This document shows, in pieces, positions 22,047-36,130 of a DNA stretch of 64,000 nt. Each line of letters starts with the position of its first letter. The stretch's first letter is position 1. A program made the position numbers and the translations under genes. The notes under the pieces were generated by a model. It saw nothing but the letters and a program-made list of their open reading frames with translations, did not search any database and had not been told where the DNA came from. Source of the DNA: Lanius collurio. Lineage: Eukaryota; Chordata; Aves; Passeriformes; Laniidae. The stretch lies in contig JACBWW010000012.1 of NCBI GenBank assembly GCA_020086605.1, positions 12,686,458 through 12,750,457 on the forward strand, read 5' to 3'.

Positions 22047-25000
22047 TGATAAGCGGAGGGGGGGGTGGCGAATGAGCAAAATAATTTTGACTCTTTCCTT
22101 GCTTTGTAGGCTACAGACTTCCTTTTCCCTCTCTGCTGCAAGGCACGTTTCAGTGAGTGGTCAGAGACGAAAGCAGTGGTGCTGGAGCATCTGTGTGCTC
22201 TTTGTGAGGTGTCCTTCTTGAGCTGCCCCAATTCTCAGGCAGCATCCACAAAATAATATAAAAAATACTTGAGATGAGGATTTCCTTTGACAGTAGTGTA
22301 CTTGGGTACATAAGGTGGGTAGAACTGCTAAATTCACACTCTCTGTTTACACATAAAATTTTGATCTAAGGGAATTTTTTCACCAAGCTACTCCTTTTTA
22401 TACCATTAACAGCTTCTTGAAAATGATCTGAATGTGTTTCAATGTATAATGAATGCTGAATCAGTGGAGAATGCTGTTTTAGCCCTCTGCTTCTTTTAGG
22501 GTAGCAGGAAAGGGGGTTTGGGAGAGGAGTTTCTTCTGTGGGTTTCTTTTTTTATTTTATGGGAAACTTGGAAGAAAGCATTTTACAGATACCATATGTA
22601 GGTAACAGATTATCTCATCCTGAAGTAACCCCACTTCATCTTGAGGTTTTCTAAAGCAACTCAAAGGTTTGAAGTTCCAGATGGGAAGGGGAGAGAAGAA
22701 AGAAGGAAACAGTGCTTGTTGAAACCCACCACTGGATATCCCAGAGACTTGATATGGGTTGTGTTTGGCATTGACTCAGATCTTCACGTCAGGCAAAACC
22801 ATCTCTCACCCTGCTTTGGGAATGCTCACAAAAGCGCTATAGGTTCTTCTGGGATGCTCTGTTATCCTGAAGCTTTTCTATCAAGAAAACCATAATGCTA
22901 GTAGTCATAAAGCCAGAAAGGTAGTGAGAGTGATTTGGAAGGGTTCTCATTATGGCTGTTGTGATTGTTCTGTATAAAGTGATGCAAGCCCAGTTTGAAA
23001 TGCTGAAGAAAAATCTGCTTCAGAATAGCTTTCAACTTAGTGATTGCGTCTGTCTCCTCAGAAATGAAAGCGCTGGGTTAATGTTACTTCCCTTCTTAAG
23101 AGCTTGAAATGAGGACACTGTCTCTGTTTGTTGTAAAGTACTAACATCCCATAAACATGTGATTGCCACTATAGGAATAACTTGTGGAGAGTGTATTTCA
23201 AGGTCTTTTAATATTTGAGTGGGTGTTAGTTGTTTCACTGAGCCACAGTTATTTGCCAAATACTACTTGAATTTCTCATGAGCAATATTAAGATCACAGT
23301 GAATACAAAAGGCATGTGGTAAAACCAATGTCTCCATCCTCTAAGCAGACTTTGACCCAGCCCTGACTGCAGTCTTTGCTAAAAGTGAAAAAAATTAGAA
23401 ATGGTATTTTGGTGCACTGCAGCACCTACACAAGATTTTGTCTTTCCATCCTCTGATCTACTAGGGATGGCATGTTCTTATTTTAAGGAGTACACAATTC
23501 AAAGAAATGAAACCCTAAATAAAAGAGAGGTATCAGTACATTCTGTAGTTACTGGAATGTATTTAGAGCTTGTTCAATTAAATTGTTTACAACTTTAGAT
23601 ATTTGGGCATGATTTCCATCTGTATGGTGTTATTCATTTCAAAGGGTCAATGAAAAATACGATATTTTCTGTACTTATTTCCATTTGACTAACGAGACTT
23701 CTTGTGATATTTAGCTGTGCTAAATATCTACACTACAAGATAAGAAAAGACTGTGTTCATGAAGATATGGAGGGACCCCCCAGACAGGCAGTTTCTCTAA
23801 AATGCCTATTGGTCCTTTCATTTCTCTGATGAGAACATAATGTGCATTTATGATGAAAATTATAACTTCTGTACATCTGCAGTAACTCTGGAAAAGTGCT
23901 CTGTTGAGAGTGGCTTGTTCCACAGAATTAAAATGTAAATGAGATCATTTATTTCTAATAGAATAGGTGTTGTGCACTGTAATTCTCACAGTACCTGGCT
24001 GAACTCTTTCTTATTCAGACACAACTTTTAACTGATTTGTGCAGAAAGCTTGTGAATGTCATGGAGGAGGACCATGCATGGAAGTGTTCTTATCCTGACT
24101 TACCTGTTGGTGAATACTGACTCACCGATTAGTTTCAAAGACAAACAACCAAACACCTTTATATTTAATTTCCCTGTTCAATAATAAATTCAAAGGGGTA
24201 GGCTGGACCAGTGGTGGGTAGACCAGGACTGTGATACTGATGCTGGTTGTGTTTATTAAGATGACATTATGGTGTCAATTTATGTTTTGCCTTTAACATT
24301 GCAAAGTGGTTAGAAACAGTGGGTTACTGTGTTCTGTTGATGTAAATCTGAGTAGCTTCAGGAAAAACTGCTTCTCTCTTTCTCATCTGTTTGGGTAAGC
24401 GATTTATTTGTTTGGGATTCTGGACTTGGAATTGATTTTGTTTATGTGCTTTAAGCTCCTGTGAGGCAGTGACAAACATTGCTGATGTCTCAGTAACTCT
24501 GCAGGTCTGATTATCTGAAGCAATTGCATTATGTGACCTCTCACTTTTCAAATCTTGAGTGTTGTTGCCTGTTTTAAGACATTCTCTAAAAGCAGCTCTG
24601 AAAGGAGGCTGAATTGCCCCCAAAGTGAAGCTCTGTAAGAATTTGAGGAGGTGGGAAAATTTCTTTCTAGTTTTATTTTCTGCTAAATGTTTTTATCTTC
24701 ATTACGCTAACTAAAAGGAGAACAAGTTTAAAAGGCTCTGCAAACTCTTTCCAGCTGTCTTTGTGAAACACTGTATTTGGTGTGCTGTTGAAGACTGTAC
24801 CAGAACAACCTAAAAAGCTGTGGAGATCAGCTAGTCCCAGTTTACTGAAAAATACAGTTTAATGAGAATTTTTGCTTTAATAATAAATAAGGCTCTTCTC
24901 CTTGAGTCACAGACTAATCAAGTGGCATTTCCAATAGTACTGCTCCTTTGGGCTTCTGATGAGTAGGAGCTTCAGTTAATATGAAAGGGTGTGCAGCATC

Positions 25001-25312
25001 CTCAGATACTTGACTGCTGTGAAGTACAGAAGTGGGATGTCTGGCTTTTGGCAGTGTTAATCACCTGTGCTTGAAGGCCATTTGTGCATGGATTAATGAA
25101 GTAAGAACCAGGGCAGATCTGGATCGTGAAAATACTTAGATCTAATTATCTATTTATTAATTCATGTTTTTAGTGACTGTTACAAGACTTGATTACATAA
25201 ATGGGCAGCTAGGAGCAGAACCTAAACTTGCTGGGGGACTGCATTTGGGGGTACAGGGGAGACGAACAGTATGGAGGAATGGAGCTAAGTTTTCCTCTTG
25301 AGATTGTTGCTT

Positions 25313-25354
25313 AGAAAAAATGAGTAATGTTGAAGAAAAAATGAGTAATGTTGA
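25313..25354 (+). repeat. Perfect 21-bp tandem duplication
   Basis: Two identical 21-bp units, beginning agaaaaaatgagtaatg, lie back to back at 25313-25333 and 25334-25354. The identity points to a recent slippage or duplication event. It is in non-coding sequence. Confidence 0.95.
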
Positions 25355-28300
25355 AAGCTACCTCTAGTGAATTACTGCTGTCTCCCCTGTTCCTGCCCCC
25401 TTGGAAGCATCAGAATTTTCACAGCCAGTTCCTATCTGGCTCTCAGGTGCGACTCTGGAACAACACTGTTAGAGAGCTTTTTGCTAATATTTAACACACT
25501 GTTTTTTCAATAACTTATTATAGCTAATATTTAATATTTTATTAAAACCAATTTAATTTTAAAGAAAAATGCTATGACAGGCTATAAAACCATATCTTTT
25601 CAACAGTTCTTTCAGAATTTTTCCTATCTCATTAGCTCCTAACGATTCTTATGCAAAACTTGAAGGGTAATTCACCCCAACTAGGTTAATTCACTGCCTT
25701 GTCCCTTGTAGTTTAGATATATAGGGAGTGGTGTTTTGCCTCCTGCCCCCCTGCTCCCCCCACTGGTTTTTCACTCACAATCTTCTCAGAGTGATTGTGT
25801 CCATGCCCTTCTAGAATTTGGGCTGAAGGAAGCCTGAGCAGGAATGGCAGCAACACTTCTGCAAATGCTTGCTCACACCTGAACATGCTCTTTGGGAAAG
25901 AGTAAGATAAAATGGGAAAGCACTGGCCTCTGTCTGATAAGTTCCCATGCTGTTCCCTGTGAAGCTGTGAGGACTAAGCCCAAGGCAGTCTAATGCTGTT
26001 TGCTTGGGAATGTGGCTGTAATGGTTTTCAACTCTTTCAGATGCTGGCTCATGGCAGTAGACAGCTCTTTTCCAGCCTGAATCCAAGCCCCTTTTTCTTC
26101 CTGTGTACTCTTATATAGTCAGCACATCTTCCATATGTGCCCCACCTTGAAGGTGTTTTCAATTTTGCACAATCCTTTTACTTGACCTGCTCTATATTCT
26201 GAACCTTTTCCCTTCTCTGGTAAATACTAGTTGTATTGAATTTGGAGTATACCTCTTGCCTCAACACTGTCTATATCTCAGGCTGAAATCCTGAGCTTGC
26301 TGCTTTTAAAACAGAGCCTCTAACATGGCATGCTTAAGGTGAAAATGATTTTCCAGCTTGGTGTTTACATCTTTTCCCCTTTTTCTTTTTTGGCTAAGTT
26401 TTTTTTGTTTGTTTGTTTATTTGTTTTCTCAGTTCCTGGAGGTGTTGGTGATCTTGAGTAACTTGTGGCTGCATAAAACATGCTGTATTACAATATAGAT
26501 AATTTGTGTCAGTAAACTTCAGCAGCTGGCTAATAGATGCAAAAGAGGTGGAAATCTTTGGAGTGGTCTGTGTAATCTCAGGAGACAGCAGCACAGAATC
26601 ACTTCCAGCAGTCCTTTGCCAGAGCAGTGCTGTGTGCTTTAGAGGCAGGGCATCTGTAGCCCTACAAATCCTCGCAGTGCTGAGCACTGCTGTGTAACCT
26701 GGCATCATCATGGAAGCAATGCCCCCATCCCCTCAGCCCTGAGCGAGCCACAAGGTGGGCGTGAATCTTGATGGTGGCTGCTCGGTGTGTCCTTCTCAGA
26801 AAGGACGAGGAAATGGAAAGGCCTGGGACTGGAAGAGGTAACCCCAGCATGACGGTCACAACTGACAGTTTAGACAAGGAGCCTGATCTTTGTTGACCTG
26901 GACTTTTGTAAGGATCCGTGAGAGCTGAGTGTGCCTGTTTTATGCCCGTAATGCTGTAAAATAGCAGGATAAAAGGGACACACCAGAAATTCTCTGTCTT
27001 TCCACTGGCAGCATTTTTTTGTCTGTTTTATGGAGGTACATGACTGCAAAGCAGTGGAAAAACTGACTTTACTACACATCATTATAAATGTCTCCTGTCT
27101 CTGCCCAGGTCATAGAAGTGGGGAGAAGGAGAGGACTTTAAATTTGGACTTTTTTATCCCTCAGAAAGCCTAAAAGATCAATGTGTTTTACTGTTTATAT
27201 TTAGCCCAACAAAACTTCTCACACTCTTGTTGGTTATTTTAAAAACCTTTCTGATTTTCAGTGCAATCAATAGAGAACTTACAGCTATTTTTAATAATTG
27301 TTTTATTGTAGTTTGTTCCTATGTGGGAACTGAATGCCATGTTTCAAGATGACTTCTGTCTGAACTTCTGCCTAGCATAAACCTGAGTCCAGTTGTTAAA
27401 CTAGTGTTCAGTATATTGAAGAATTCAGTTTGTACTCCTGTGCATATCTCTTAATTAATACTTGTCCATAATTTTCATATTTTGTTACTTGCTATGTGGA
27501 GATGTCAGACAGTGAACTTCAAGAATGCAGTAATAACTGGATTTGTGTGTTTAAGACCTGATGTCTTGGTGGTTTCTGTGTGGTGATTTGGTAGTATTGA
27601 GTATTATACTAGAGATTTTCTTTTTGCTGGTTCTGAACTTCATTTCAGTGGTGGGAATCAGCAAGTAATATCTTCTAGTCCTGTGTTCATTGGAATTTTG
27701 CATGCTGAAGGCACCTCCTTAGTTGTTGCTGGGGTTGAGCTGGGATTGCTGGGCCCTCCTGAGAAACGGGCTGCTCCTCCTTCCTTATTTAAAAAACAAC
27801 ATGGTAGAAGAAAAAGTGTGTATTACGATGACTTCAGGAAAAAATATGTAATATCTCAAATAACTTCACTGCATTCCTCAAATCCTAGGCACAAGCTAGC
27901 AGTGGGAGGCAGGCAGTCCTTGGATCTCCTTCTGCAGAGGGTTAGGTGCTGGCTGGCTGAACCTGTCTGCCCTTGCTTTCCAGTAATGCTCCTGGACATC
28001 AGTTTCATGCTCCATGTGCGTCAGAAACAATCCAAGGAAAACAGTTTGTCCTTGTGGCAGAAATCATTCTCGAGAGGCTCTTCACCGCATAGGCCCTCAC
28101 ACTTATGTTTTGACAGTATCTCTTCTCACACTGTCATGTTCTCAAGTCTTTCTCGCTTGAAGACTCTTATGTAAGGAGTACGGAACCGAGATAAATGCTG
28201 AGGGCCAAACAGGTCCCAACTTGATCAGTCACAGAAACACAATTGTCTTGCTTGTCTGAGAATGGCCTTTTTTGCTTCCCTGGCTGAATAAATTATATGT

Positions 28301-31300
28301 CTTCCTCCAGCGGGGATACAAGGTTGAATATGTCCACACCTTTTGTAAGCCTACTGTCTGACAGTGCTGGCTGGCAGCAAGAAAAGGCCCTTGGCATATC
28401 ATCTTTGATGGTGAAGTGTCCTGGATACAGAGAAGCAGGAAGAGGGATTATTTTACAAAGGTACAAGCTATTCTGACCCTCTTGGCCCTGGGTGACCTGG
28501 GGATGTGGTGAAATGTCGTAGCCTAGCCCACATGCTGCTGCTTGGAAATCTGAACCTCCAGGCATGAACAACTTACTGGAATTAATCTTCAACTGTTGTC
28601 ATCCAGTATTCAAATATTAGTGTGTCTGATCAGAGTGAGACAGTGCAACCATGGTGGTCTTGCAAAATAGTGCATCTCACAAGTGACATTTTCAAGCATA
28701 AGTCAATGTTTGTTCTTCTGTGAAAGGCATTCTAACATTTTTCTTTGAAGTGCCAGGCTAAATGGCTTGTGCTGGCCCAACCCCTGCACAAAAATAGCAC
28801 ATCTGTACTGAACAGCAAATATCAAGAAGCAGTATTTGAAGGGGGAAGGAGTGGTAATAGAAACACAAGAAGATCCCTTGGAGGTGAAGAAACTTCTGAG
28901 GTGCTGCAAGTTCAGCAAGAATTGTCCTTTGCTTTGTCAGCCATGCAACCAGTGTTGCACTGGGAAGGCAGTGGCACCAGGATCTGATGGAAGTGATCCT
29001 TCCAGGATACAAATGACCTGGTAGTTCTCAGAATGGTGAGTGAGACAGGCCATATGCCAGATTTATTGTGTTTTGAACTGGAAAGTTTTGTTCATGAACT
29101 ATGGCAGTGATCAAGATTTTTTTTTTTCAGCCTTTTTACTGAACAGCAAGTGTCACCATGAGAGCTAAATAATCTTGGATCTGGTTATTTTTTTTAGGTT
29201 GCCATAGAGGAGGCTTGTGCTGTAGGAGGTTATGTTCTTCTCTTCCGAATCACCTCCTGGCTTGTATAGGGAGTTGGGGCAAATACTCTTCTCTCATGGG
29301 GCTCTGTTTTTCCCATCTGTAGTGCTGCTTACAGATTTTATTTAGCAAAGTTTCTCTGAGTACCTGACAGAAAGGGGCATGCAAAACTTGAAATCACCAT
29401 GTTTTAAATACATTCATGAAAAAATTCCAGAATGATACTGTCTGGGCTTGTTCATGAGAAGGAAGGAATGCTGTCCTAAGTCAACGAGGCTGCTCAGATC
29501 AGATTTTAACCGTAATGCAAAAGTTATCCCCTTGTATAATATTAGGATTAGAACACTCTTGGAGGGGAAGGAGGCTGTACTCTTCAGTATGGCCATAACT
29601 ATTTCTTAAGGGAAAATATCCCTTTTCTTGCCTCCTCCACAGTATAAGGTCTTTATGCAATGACAAGGTGCACACTTCAAAACATGATTTCCTAACTCTT
29701 CGGGAGTTAAAGGTGTGTAGATAAGTACAGGCTGAGGCACCACAGGAATGGGTTCAGCTATAGGTAACAGAATCAAGTCTTTAAAAGTAAATGTACATGA
29801 ACAGACCAGGGATTATGAGAGGCACAGGGGAAGAAGTTGCTCCCTGCCAACTCTCTTTGCAAATCCCAAATTAATGAGAGGGTGTGAAATGTGCACTTTT
29901 GTGAGTTGTTGGACAGACCAGAGCTCTTCCTGTTCCCCACATCAAGCACGGCTACTAGTGAAATAACTGGTGGCCATCTCTGATCTGTCTCTGTTTGGAA
30001 TTCAGTATTTTCTGCCATGTTGTTTTGTTCCCACTGAACCTCAGGCCTGGACTCCTTTCCAAAGGTACTTCAGAAAATTGGTACCCCTTGGACATAGTGT
30101 CAGCATTTCTTCTGCATCCAAGATCATCAGAGCTGAGACTCACACCCACATTGCCACACCTCCTTGCCAGGTTTTTTTTAGCCAGATTTCAGTGCCAGAC
30201 TTTTGAATGATCTCAATTTCTATGACTTTCGGATCTCATTTCTCATCTGTTCTAATTTCAGCCTCTTCAGGCCAGTCATTAGGGGTTTATGGAGGGAGAT
30301 TTCCCTACCTGCATACTTTGTCCCCCTCTATTTCTCCCTAAATGTTGCAAGCCCAACTCTTTTGTCCCTAGTAGGTTTGGTTCTGAAAACTTTCTCTTCC
30401 GTGTTCACTGGAGCAAATGGGATGTTGGCTGGGGAGACACTGGTAGGGGAAGAGGGTATCCATGCTTTTATACAGAACGGCATTCAGCACACTGGAAATG
30501 TAGTCTCAGGGAAAGTCCTGCTCAGCCCCAGCCTGGAGCAAACCTGCTGGCTTGGGAGCCTTGAGGAAATGGCTGAAATTGCCTAAGCAGCTTATTGGCT
30601 AAAGCAGCTAAAAATTGAATATATCTTTATTGACTGTTTTTTAACTGTTGTTTTTCCATTCTGTTTGAGGACTTACACTTGTCCAAATTCAGGTCAGTTT
30701 TTGTTTAGACACATTCCTGACACAAACAGTAAATTTTTGAAGTGTCATACTTATTGTCAGACCCAAAGCAGGGACATAATAGTGAGTCTTTATTGGAAAA
30801 GAGCTTTCCCCATCCACACCTTTCCCTGTAAACTCTTTCTGAAAACTGGCTACAATATTATGTCTGGAAACCTTTTCCTCCCCCCAAATCAGGCTGCAGC
30901 ACATACTTAATCCATTTCAACCCCAGTTTCCCACTCAAGGGGGTCAAACTTTTGAAGATTTATTGATGATTGAAAATGAAATCTTATGTGGGGAAGTAAC
31001 AAGTAACCTTGGTAACAAGCGAGAGCTGTGCCCCACAGCACTCCGAGCTGACACCCCCCACCTCCCTCCTGTGCCTTTTCTTGCTGCTTTATTTAGCTCA
31101 AGGTTTCCTATGATTGAGCCGGTTCCTGTTCTTAGCTGAAGTCAGTGACAAACTTCTTGCTGGCTTTGGGGCTGGAGTGTTCATTGCTTGATAAAATGGG
31201 AACACACTCAAGGGATCAGTGTGAGGGTCACAGAGCCCAGCTGGCTGAGTCCACCTCAGGATATTGTGCTGCTGAAAAGCACAGAACAGAGTCGAGTGTG

Positions 31301-32036
31301 CTGTTCTGTTTTGTTTTAACTTCATAAACATCAGTCCATTTTAAATAGTCTGCTTTTTTTGCCTTTTTTTTTTTAAACTTTGAAAAGAGAGCTATTGCTG
31401 GAGGTGTTTTAAGCAGGAAGAAGATAAGTTGTTTGATGCTGCACATGACACAAAGCTTGGGGTAATGAAGGAATGGGTATGTTTCAGGTCAGCATGAGTT
31501 CAGGCAGTGAGGTCTGAATAGCTGCTGGAATAGCACAATTTATCATTGTGTGAGAGAGAAGATTTTGGTTGCTAGACCTATTTATTTATGATCTATGTGC
31601 CTTTTGAAATCACAGGGCTTTATTTACCATAACAGAGGTTTCGATATAAACTTAAATATATTTTTTAACATAGTGAGAATTCGGTAGCATCCAGATACTA
31701 TGATAACATTATCTTAAAGTGTGAAGGTGTGGAAACCCTGTAAACCAAGGTAAAGTATCTGAGACCAAAGTGATGCTTTAACATTTAAATCTTTTCTGTG
31801 GCAATTTCCTTGTGGTGTTGAAGTGGGATAGAACCCTATGGTGTTCTTTCTATGAGGCAAGACTTTTTTAAAGCTAATGAGAGTTACCCTGCATTTGCCA
31901 TAAGTCAGGGAAAAACATACATGTGACTGGTTGATGTGAATCAAAGATGTGCAGCAACTGTTTGTAAGTCTAAGCCCTTATTGAAGTCACATGCCATGTC
32001 ACTGGCTGCAGGCCATGGGCTGATATGGAGGGTTTT

Positions 32037-32068
32037 GATGAATACAGTCAAAGATGAATACAGTAATT
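32037..32068 (+). repeat. Short tandem duplication, 16-bp units
   Basis: GATGAATACAGT followed by CAAA (32037-32052) is repeated as GATGAATACAGT followed by AATT (32053-32068). The first 12 bases of the units are identical. Confidence 0.8.
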
Positions 32069-35000
32069 TTGAATGTACAAAAATGTGGTGAGTTGGGGTA
32101 CTTCAAAATACAGACTAGGTGGGCATTTTCGCATATTTAACTATTGATATAATTCTACCTCTGCCAAGAAAAAGGGAAAAAGTATAGCTATAGAGCTAGA
32201 CTCAGGCTTCTTTTTTGATGATGGCTTATGCCATATAAAGTCATCATAAGGTAAAACTGAAGCACTTTGAAAACCACATTGATTAGCAGAGGAATAAAGA
32301 GGTGATGGGGGCTGTTACTGATTAACATAGCAGAATAAAGGAGGATTTAAACATACAGAATAGTTAACAGGAGAAAATATACTTGTATAAACCATGATGA
32401 AAGAGGTGTGGTGCAGGGCAGAAGGTAGGAGTTGGAGTTGCATGGCTGCAGAGACATCTGGTCATGAAGAAAAGCTGGAGGAGAATGCCACTGGCATTCC
32501 CAAGTGGTTCTCAGGTCTGGTCTTGTTTTTAAAATGTGCTTTCAAAACAAGCTTTTAGCAATGCCACAGGATTATCTAATTGCTGTCATTTGTATGCACT
32601 ATTCAGCTGCAGCTTTCCATATGTGCTGGAACTGTGAGGTGGGACTGGGGCTGGCACATGGGAGACTCCTGCAGCATTCAAAAGGAGAGGAGAATAGGGG
32701 ATTGAGTGACTACTATGGCTGAAAAGAAGGAAAATGTATCAGTACCTTTGGGAAGTATTCTGGATTGGGGGGAAAAACTTTTCCCTGTGTATCGGTATCT
32801 GCCCGGCTTGAGGCTTAAAGAGGGGAGAGGGTACACTGGTATATAACTGCATGTCTTTCTCTGAGAAATTTCTGGAAAGTTTAGGGAGTATGCCAGGTTT
32901 ATTTAGAAAAAAAGGCATGAGTAATGTGGGAGGAACCCTGCAACACAAATTTTTTTTTCCAAAAGTCCATAATTTCAATTACTGATTGCCTGTCCCAAAA
33001 TTCTACTAGGAGCAATATTTTGTATTGGATAAGGAAGTATGTCAAAGTTTTTTTTGGGGAGAAAAGATATTCTTACACTACTGTAAAGGTAAATCAGTAA
33101 AAATACACGACATAGCAGAAATTCTAAGTTAAATCAATAACTCCACACACTAAAGTAGTGCTTTGTAAGCTAAAACTGCTCCACACATCATACTAATCCA
33201 TTGAGAGTGTTGAGAGTTTAGGAGATTGGTTATACCATCTGCAATATCAGTAAAATACCGTATTAGGTTACATATGCCTACTAGGGCAGGCGTCAGTAAA
33301 TAAGTATGTGATATTAAAAATTTGATACTTCTAAGTCATTCTTTGATAGCAGAATGTGTGTATCGGCACGTTGCATTTACCTTTCTGTGTATGTGAGCCG
33401 GGTGAAAATCAGTCCTTTGGTAGAGTTAACAGGCGGCTTTAAGCATTTACCGGTGTGTGGATGAACCTGAAGATCAGTGCTGTAATAGGAACAGGAGTTG
33501 GAGGGCTGACATTAGTTTTCAGAGGTCTCTGGGGTGCCTCACCTGCAGCTAGAGAGGCTGCATTTGCCATTAATTTTTAAATGGTGAATGAGCTGGGCTG
33601 AATCCACTCCTTGCTCCCTGCTGCACTGGGTCTTATGGAAGCAATGTGTGCTGCAGGAGGTGCATCCTGGCCAAGATGGCAGAGACTGACTGTTCTGTTC
33701 CCTCAGTGTTTATGTCCTTGAAAAGGGTAGACTGGGGTTTCCACTGGTTACCTTAGGGAAATTTAGAGGGTCTGTGTAAGGAATAAGTGCATCCTTTAAT
33801 TGCAGCGTTGACCAGTCTGTGGAGTAGTACCAGCTGCTTCTGTGCTTTAAGGTTGCAATGAGCAGAACTCTGCTGGAGAAGGCAGAATCAGAATAACACC
33901 AGTATCGATTTTCTTCAAGTTTTATTTTTTTCGACTCTTCATCACGTAGGAGAAATTATTCACTGCTTCTGGTGCAATAAAGGGCAATGCAGGGCCTGAG
34001 CAGACACCTTTCCATCCACAGCACTGCTTTGTGGGGACCACCAGCCACTTAAGAGGTGGTATGTGCTAGGGCCTGTACTTACTATGGTGAAAGTCCTGTT
34101 CCTAAAGAAGCTACATACTGTAGCACATCATTCACCTGGTGTGTTGTCCTAGCAATCCTGGAGTTGTGCTTAGCTGAGGTTGGATTGCTGTCTGAAAGTT
34201 GCAGTTCTTTTGGTTTTGTACTTCACCATTCCTGTTGTGCTTTGCTTGCTGATTCAGGGCAGTGAGCTTTATCCAAATCATTGGAATTAAAATTCCCATA
34301 CTGTGTTTTTGTTCTTAAAGTGTATGCATGCAGTAAGAATTGCCTCTTCTATTATTCTCAATGGTACTCACCAGCTCAAGTCCCTGAAGGGTTATTGGCA
34401 TTATATTTGAGCCAATTATTTTTATTTAGAAAATTATACTTATTCTTCTAGTGTAATATTAAGTTACCAGGCTTGATGTTTTTCTCTTCCTCTAGCCTAC
34501 ATTTTCTGAGCTAGAACTGGGAACATATGCATCACATTCCTTTTTATTTGGTGGGCCTCAGAGTCTAAATTGGGACTTCTGAACTGCTCTTGAGCACTGG
34601 GAAACCATATGTGGCATTGCGTTGTTTAAACGAAATCCAAAGCCAGAGGGTTCGTGTGAGCATGGAACGTGCACCATTGTTCAACCTATGCATGTGTACG
34701 AGGAGGCTGGGAACGGGAGAGAAGAGCTACAGCTTCCCTAAAATACAAAAGAACAGGAAAAAAACGCCTTTCCAGATGGACTATACAGGAAAAAAGTTTT
34801 CAGTGCTGGTGTCTCCTACTACATACCTTGCTTACTGCTCCTGGAAGGAATGGGACACTTGCAGCCCATAACTGGGTCTGGAACTGGCCCACCTGTTAGC
34901 AGTTCTCTGTGGTTCAAGAAAGCACAGTGAGAAAAGCTCTCTTCGAGGCGAGTGACACTTTCCCCACAGATGAGGTAACTCCTGTAGCTGGGGAGGAGTT

Positions 35001-35345
35001 ATTCCAGGGTGTAGGTAATGCACTCTGTCATTTCAAGAAGAAGCTAAAAGCTTAGTTGGGTGAAGGATAAGGGTTACTTTAAAGAAGGGTTGGACAGTAG
35101 ATTTTGGACAGAAGATTTTTGAGCTTCAGGATGTTTGTGCTTCTGTTATAATCACATAAACAAATTTTCTAAGATTTGTTTGTTTGCTTTTGTTATTTAT
35201 ACCTCTTCAAAAACTTTCAATGAAATCAAGCTGCCATGGGGTAAGGAGCAAAGTCCTTAATTATTAATAATAACTTCAGTTTAGGAAATAGAAGTGAGTG
35301 GGAAACTGGCCAGCTTTTAGAGAAGGGATGGAAAGAGCAGGGAGG

Positions 35346-36130
35346 TAATACTATTGAATCTGGTGCTGTTCAGCACAGTCCTGAAAGAGGTGGAGAATGA
35401 GGCAAAAAAAGCCTTCTGATGATACCAGATCAGACAGGATAGTTGAGGCGTGGATGTGCTATGGGACCGCAGAACAGCCTCACCATGGAGAGTGACCAAA
35501 GGACGACCTGGAAGTTGAAATTCAATGTTGATGAACATAGAATAGTGCAGATGAGGATAAACAATTCTAAATTGAAATACACAGTGATGGAATCTAAATT
35601 ACCATTTGCAAAGAAACCTTGGTTTATAATAATTGTATAAAAATGTCTGCTGAATGTGCAGTAGGAATGAGAAAAAGAAAAAAGAAAATAGAACTGAATA
35701 GTGGGACTGATTGATAAAGAAATTGTGAGCAAAAAGAAGGGTCTTTATGCTACCGCATAAATGGATCACACACTTGGATATTGCATCCTTGCTCCTTCAC
35801 TTTAGAAAAGATGCAGAAGAAGGGGAGATGATACAGAAAATATTGATAAAAACGGGGAGTGACTCCTATATGGAAAACAGCACTTGGGCATCTATTTGAG
35901 CAGGAAGAAACAAAGGTCTGTGAACTCTCAAGTGGCATGGAGAAAGCAAATAGAAAATATCCATTCAATCTCCCATGCCATGAGAGCCAAGCAGCCTCAA
36001 GAGAATGGTTAGGTGACAGTTTTTAAGCTAGCAAAAAGGAACTTCCTGTAGCTGTGAAATCACCCTGGGGTATTGTAGATGCCAAGAGTTCCCATGCCAA
36101 CAGGGGTGTTTGGACATAGCCCTTAAAGAA
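35346..36130 (+). mobile_element. Ancient CR1-type LINE, reverse-transcriptase fragment
   Basis: Read with frame jumps, the plus strand gives SGxVLFSTVLKEVE (about 35357-35398), matching the CR1/L3 reverse-transcriptase segment PGPVLFNIFINDL. Then AFSDDTRSDRIVE (about 35410-35450) matches KFADDTKLGGxVD, the catalytic FxDD box, followed by WKLKFNVDEHRIVQM, matching WQMKFNVDKCKVMHL. Later blocks resemble the L3/CR1 end: 'atatccattcaatctc', and 'acagtttttaagctagcaaaaaggaacttcctgtagctgtgaaat' type sequence at about 36017-36062. No 3' tail remains. It is heavily decayed and much older than the avian-type CR1s at 2115 and 61356. Confidence 0.7.

Larger units (their letters stand above)
22080..35345. 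other. Long non-coding stretch with minor tandem repeats
   Basis: About 13 kb of single-copy sequence without a recognisable gene or transposon. The 163-codon plus-strand frame at 27683-28174 and the 127-codon frame at 30203-30586 have no domain I know and overlap frames on the other strand. A TTTG microsatellite-like tract lies at about 26401-26426. Short tandem duplications at 25313-25354 and 32037-32068 are listed separately. CpG is sparse apart from a patch near 26720-26800. Confidence 0.55.

Noticed and set aside
27683..28174. 163-codon plus-strand frame
   Set aside because: No domain, no codon bias visible, and a length expected by chance.
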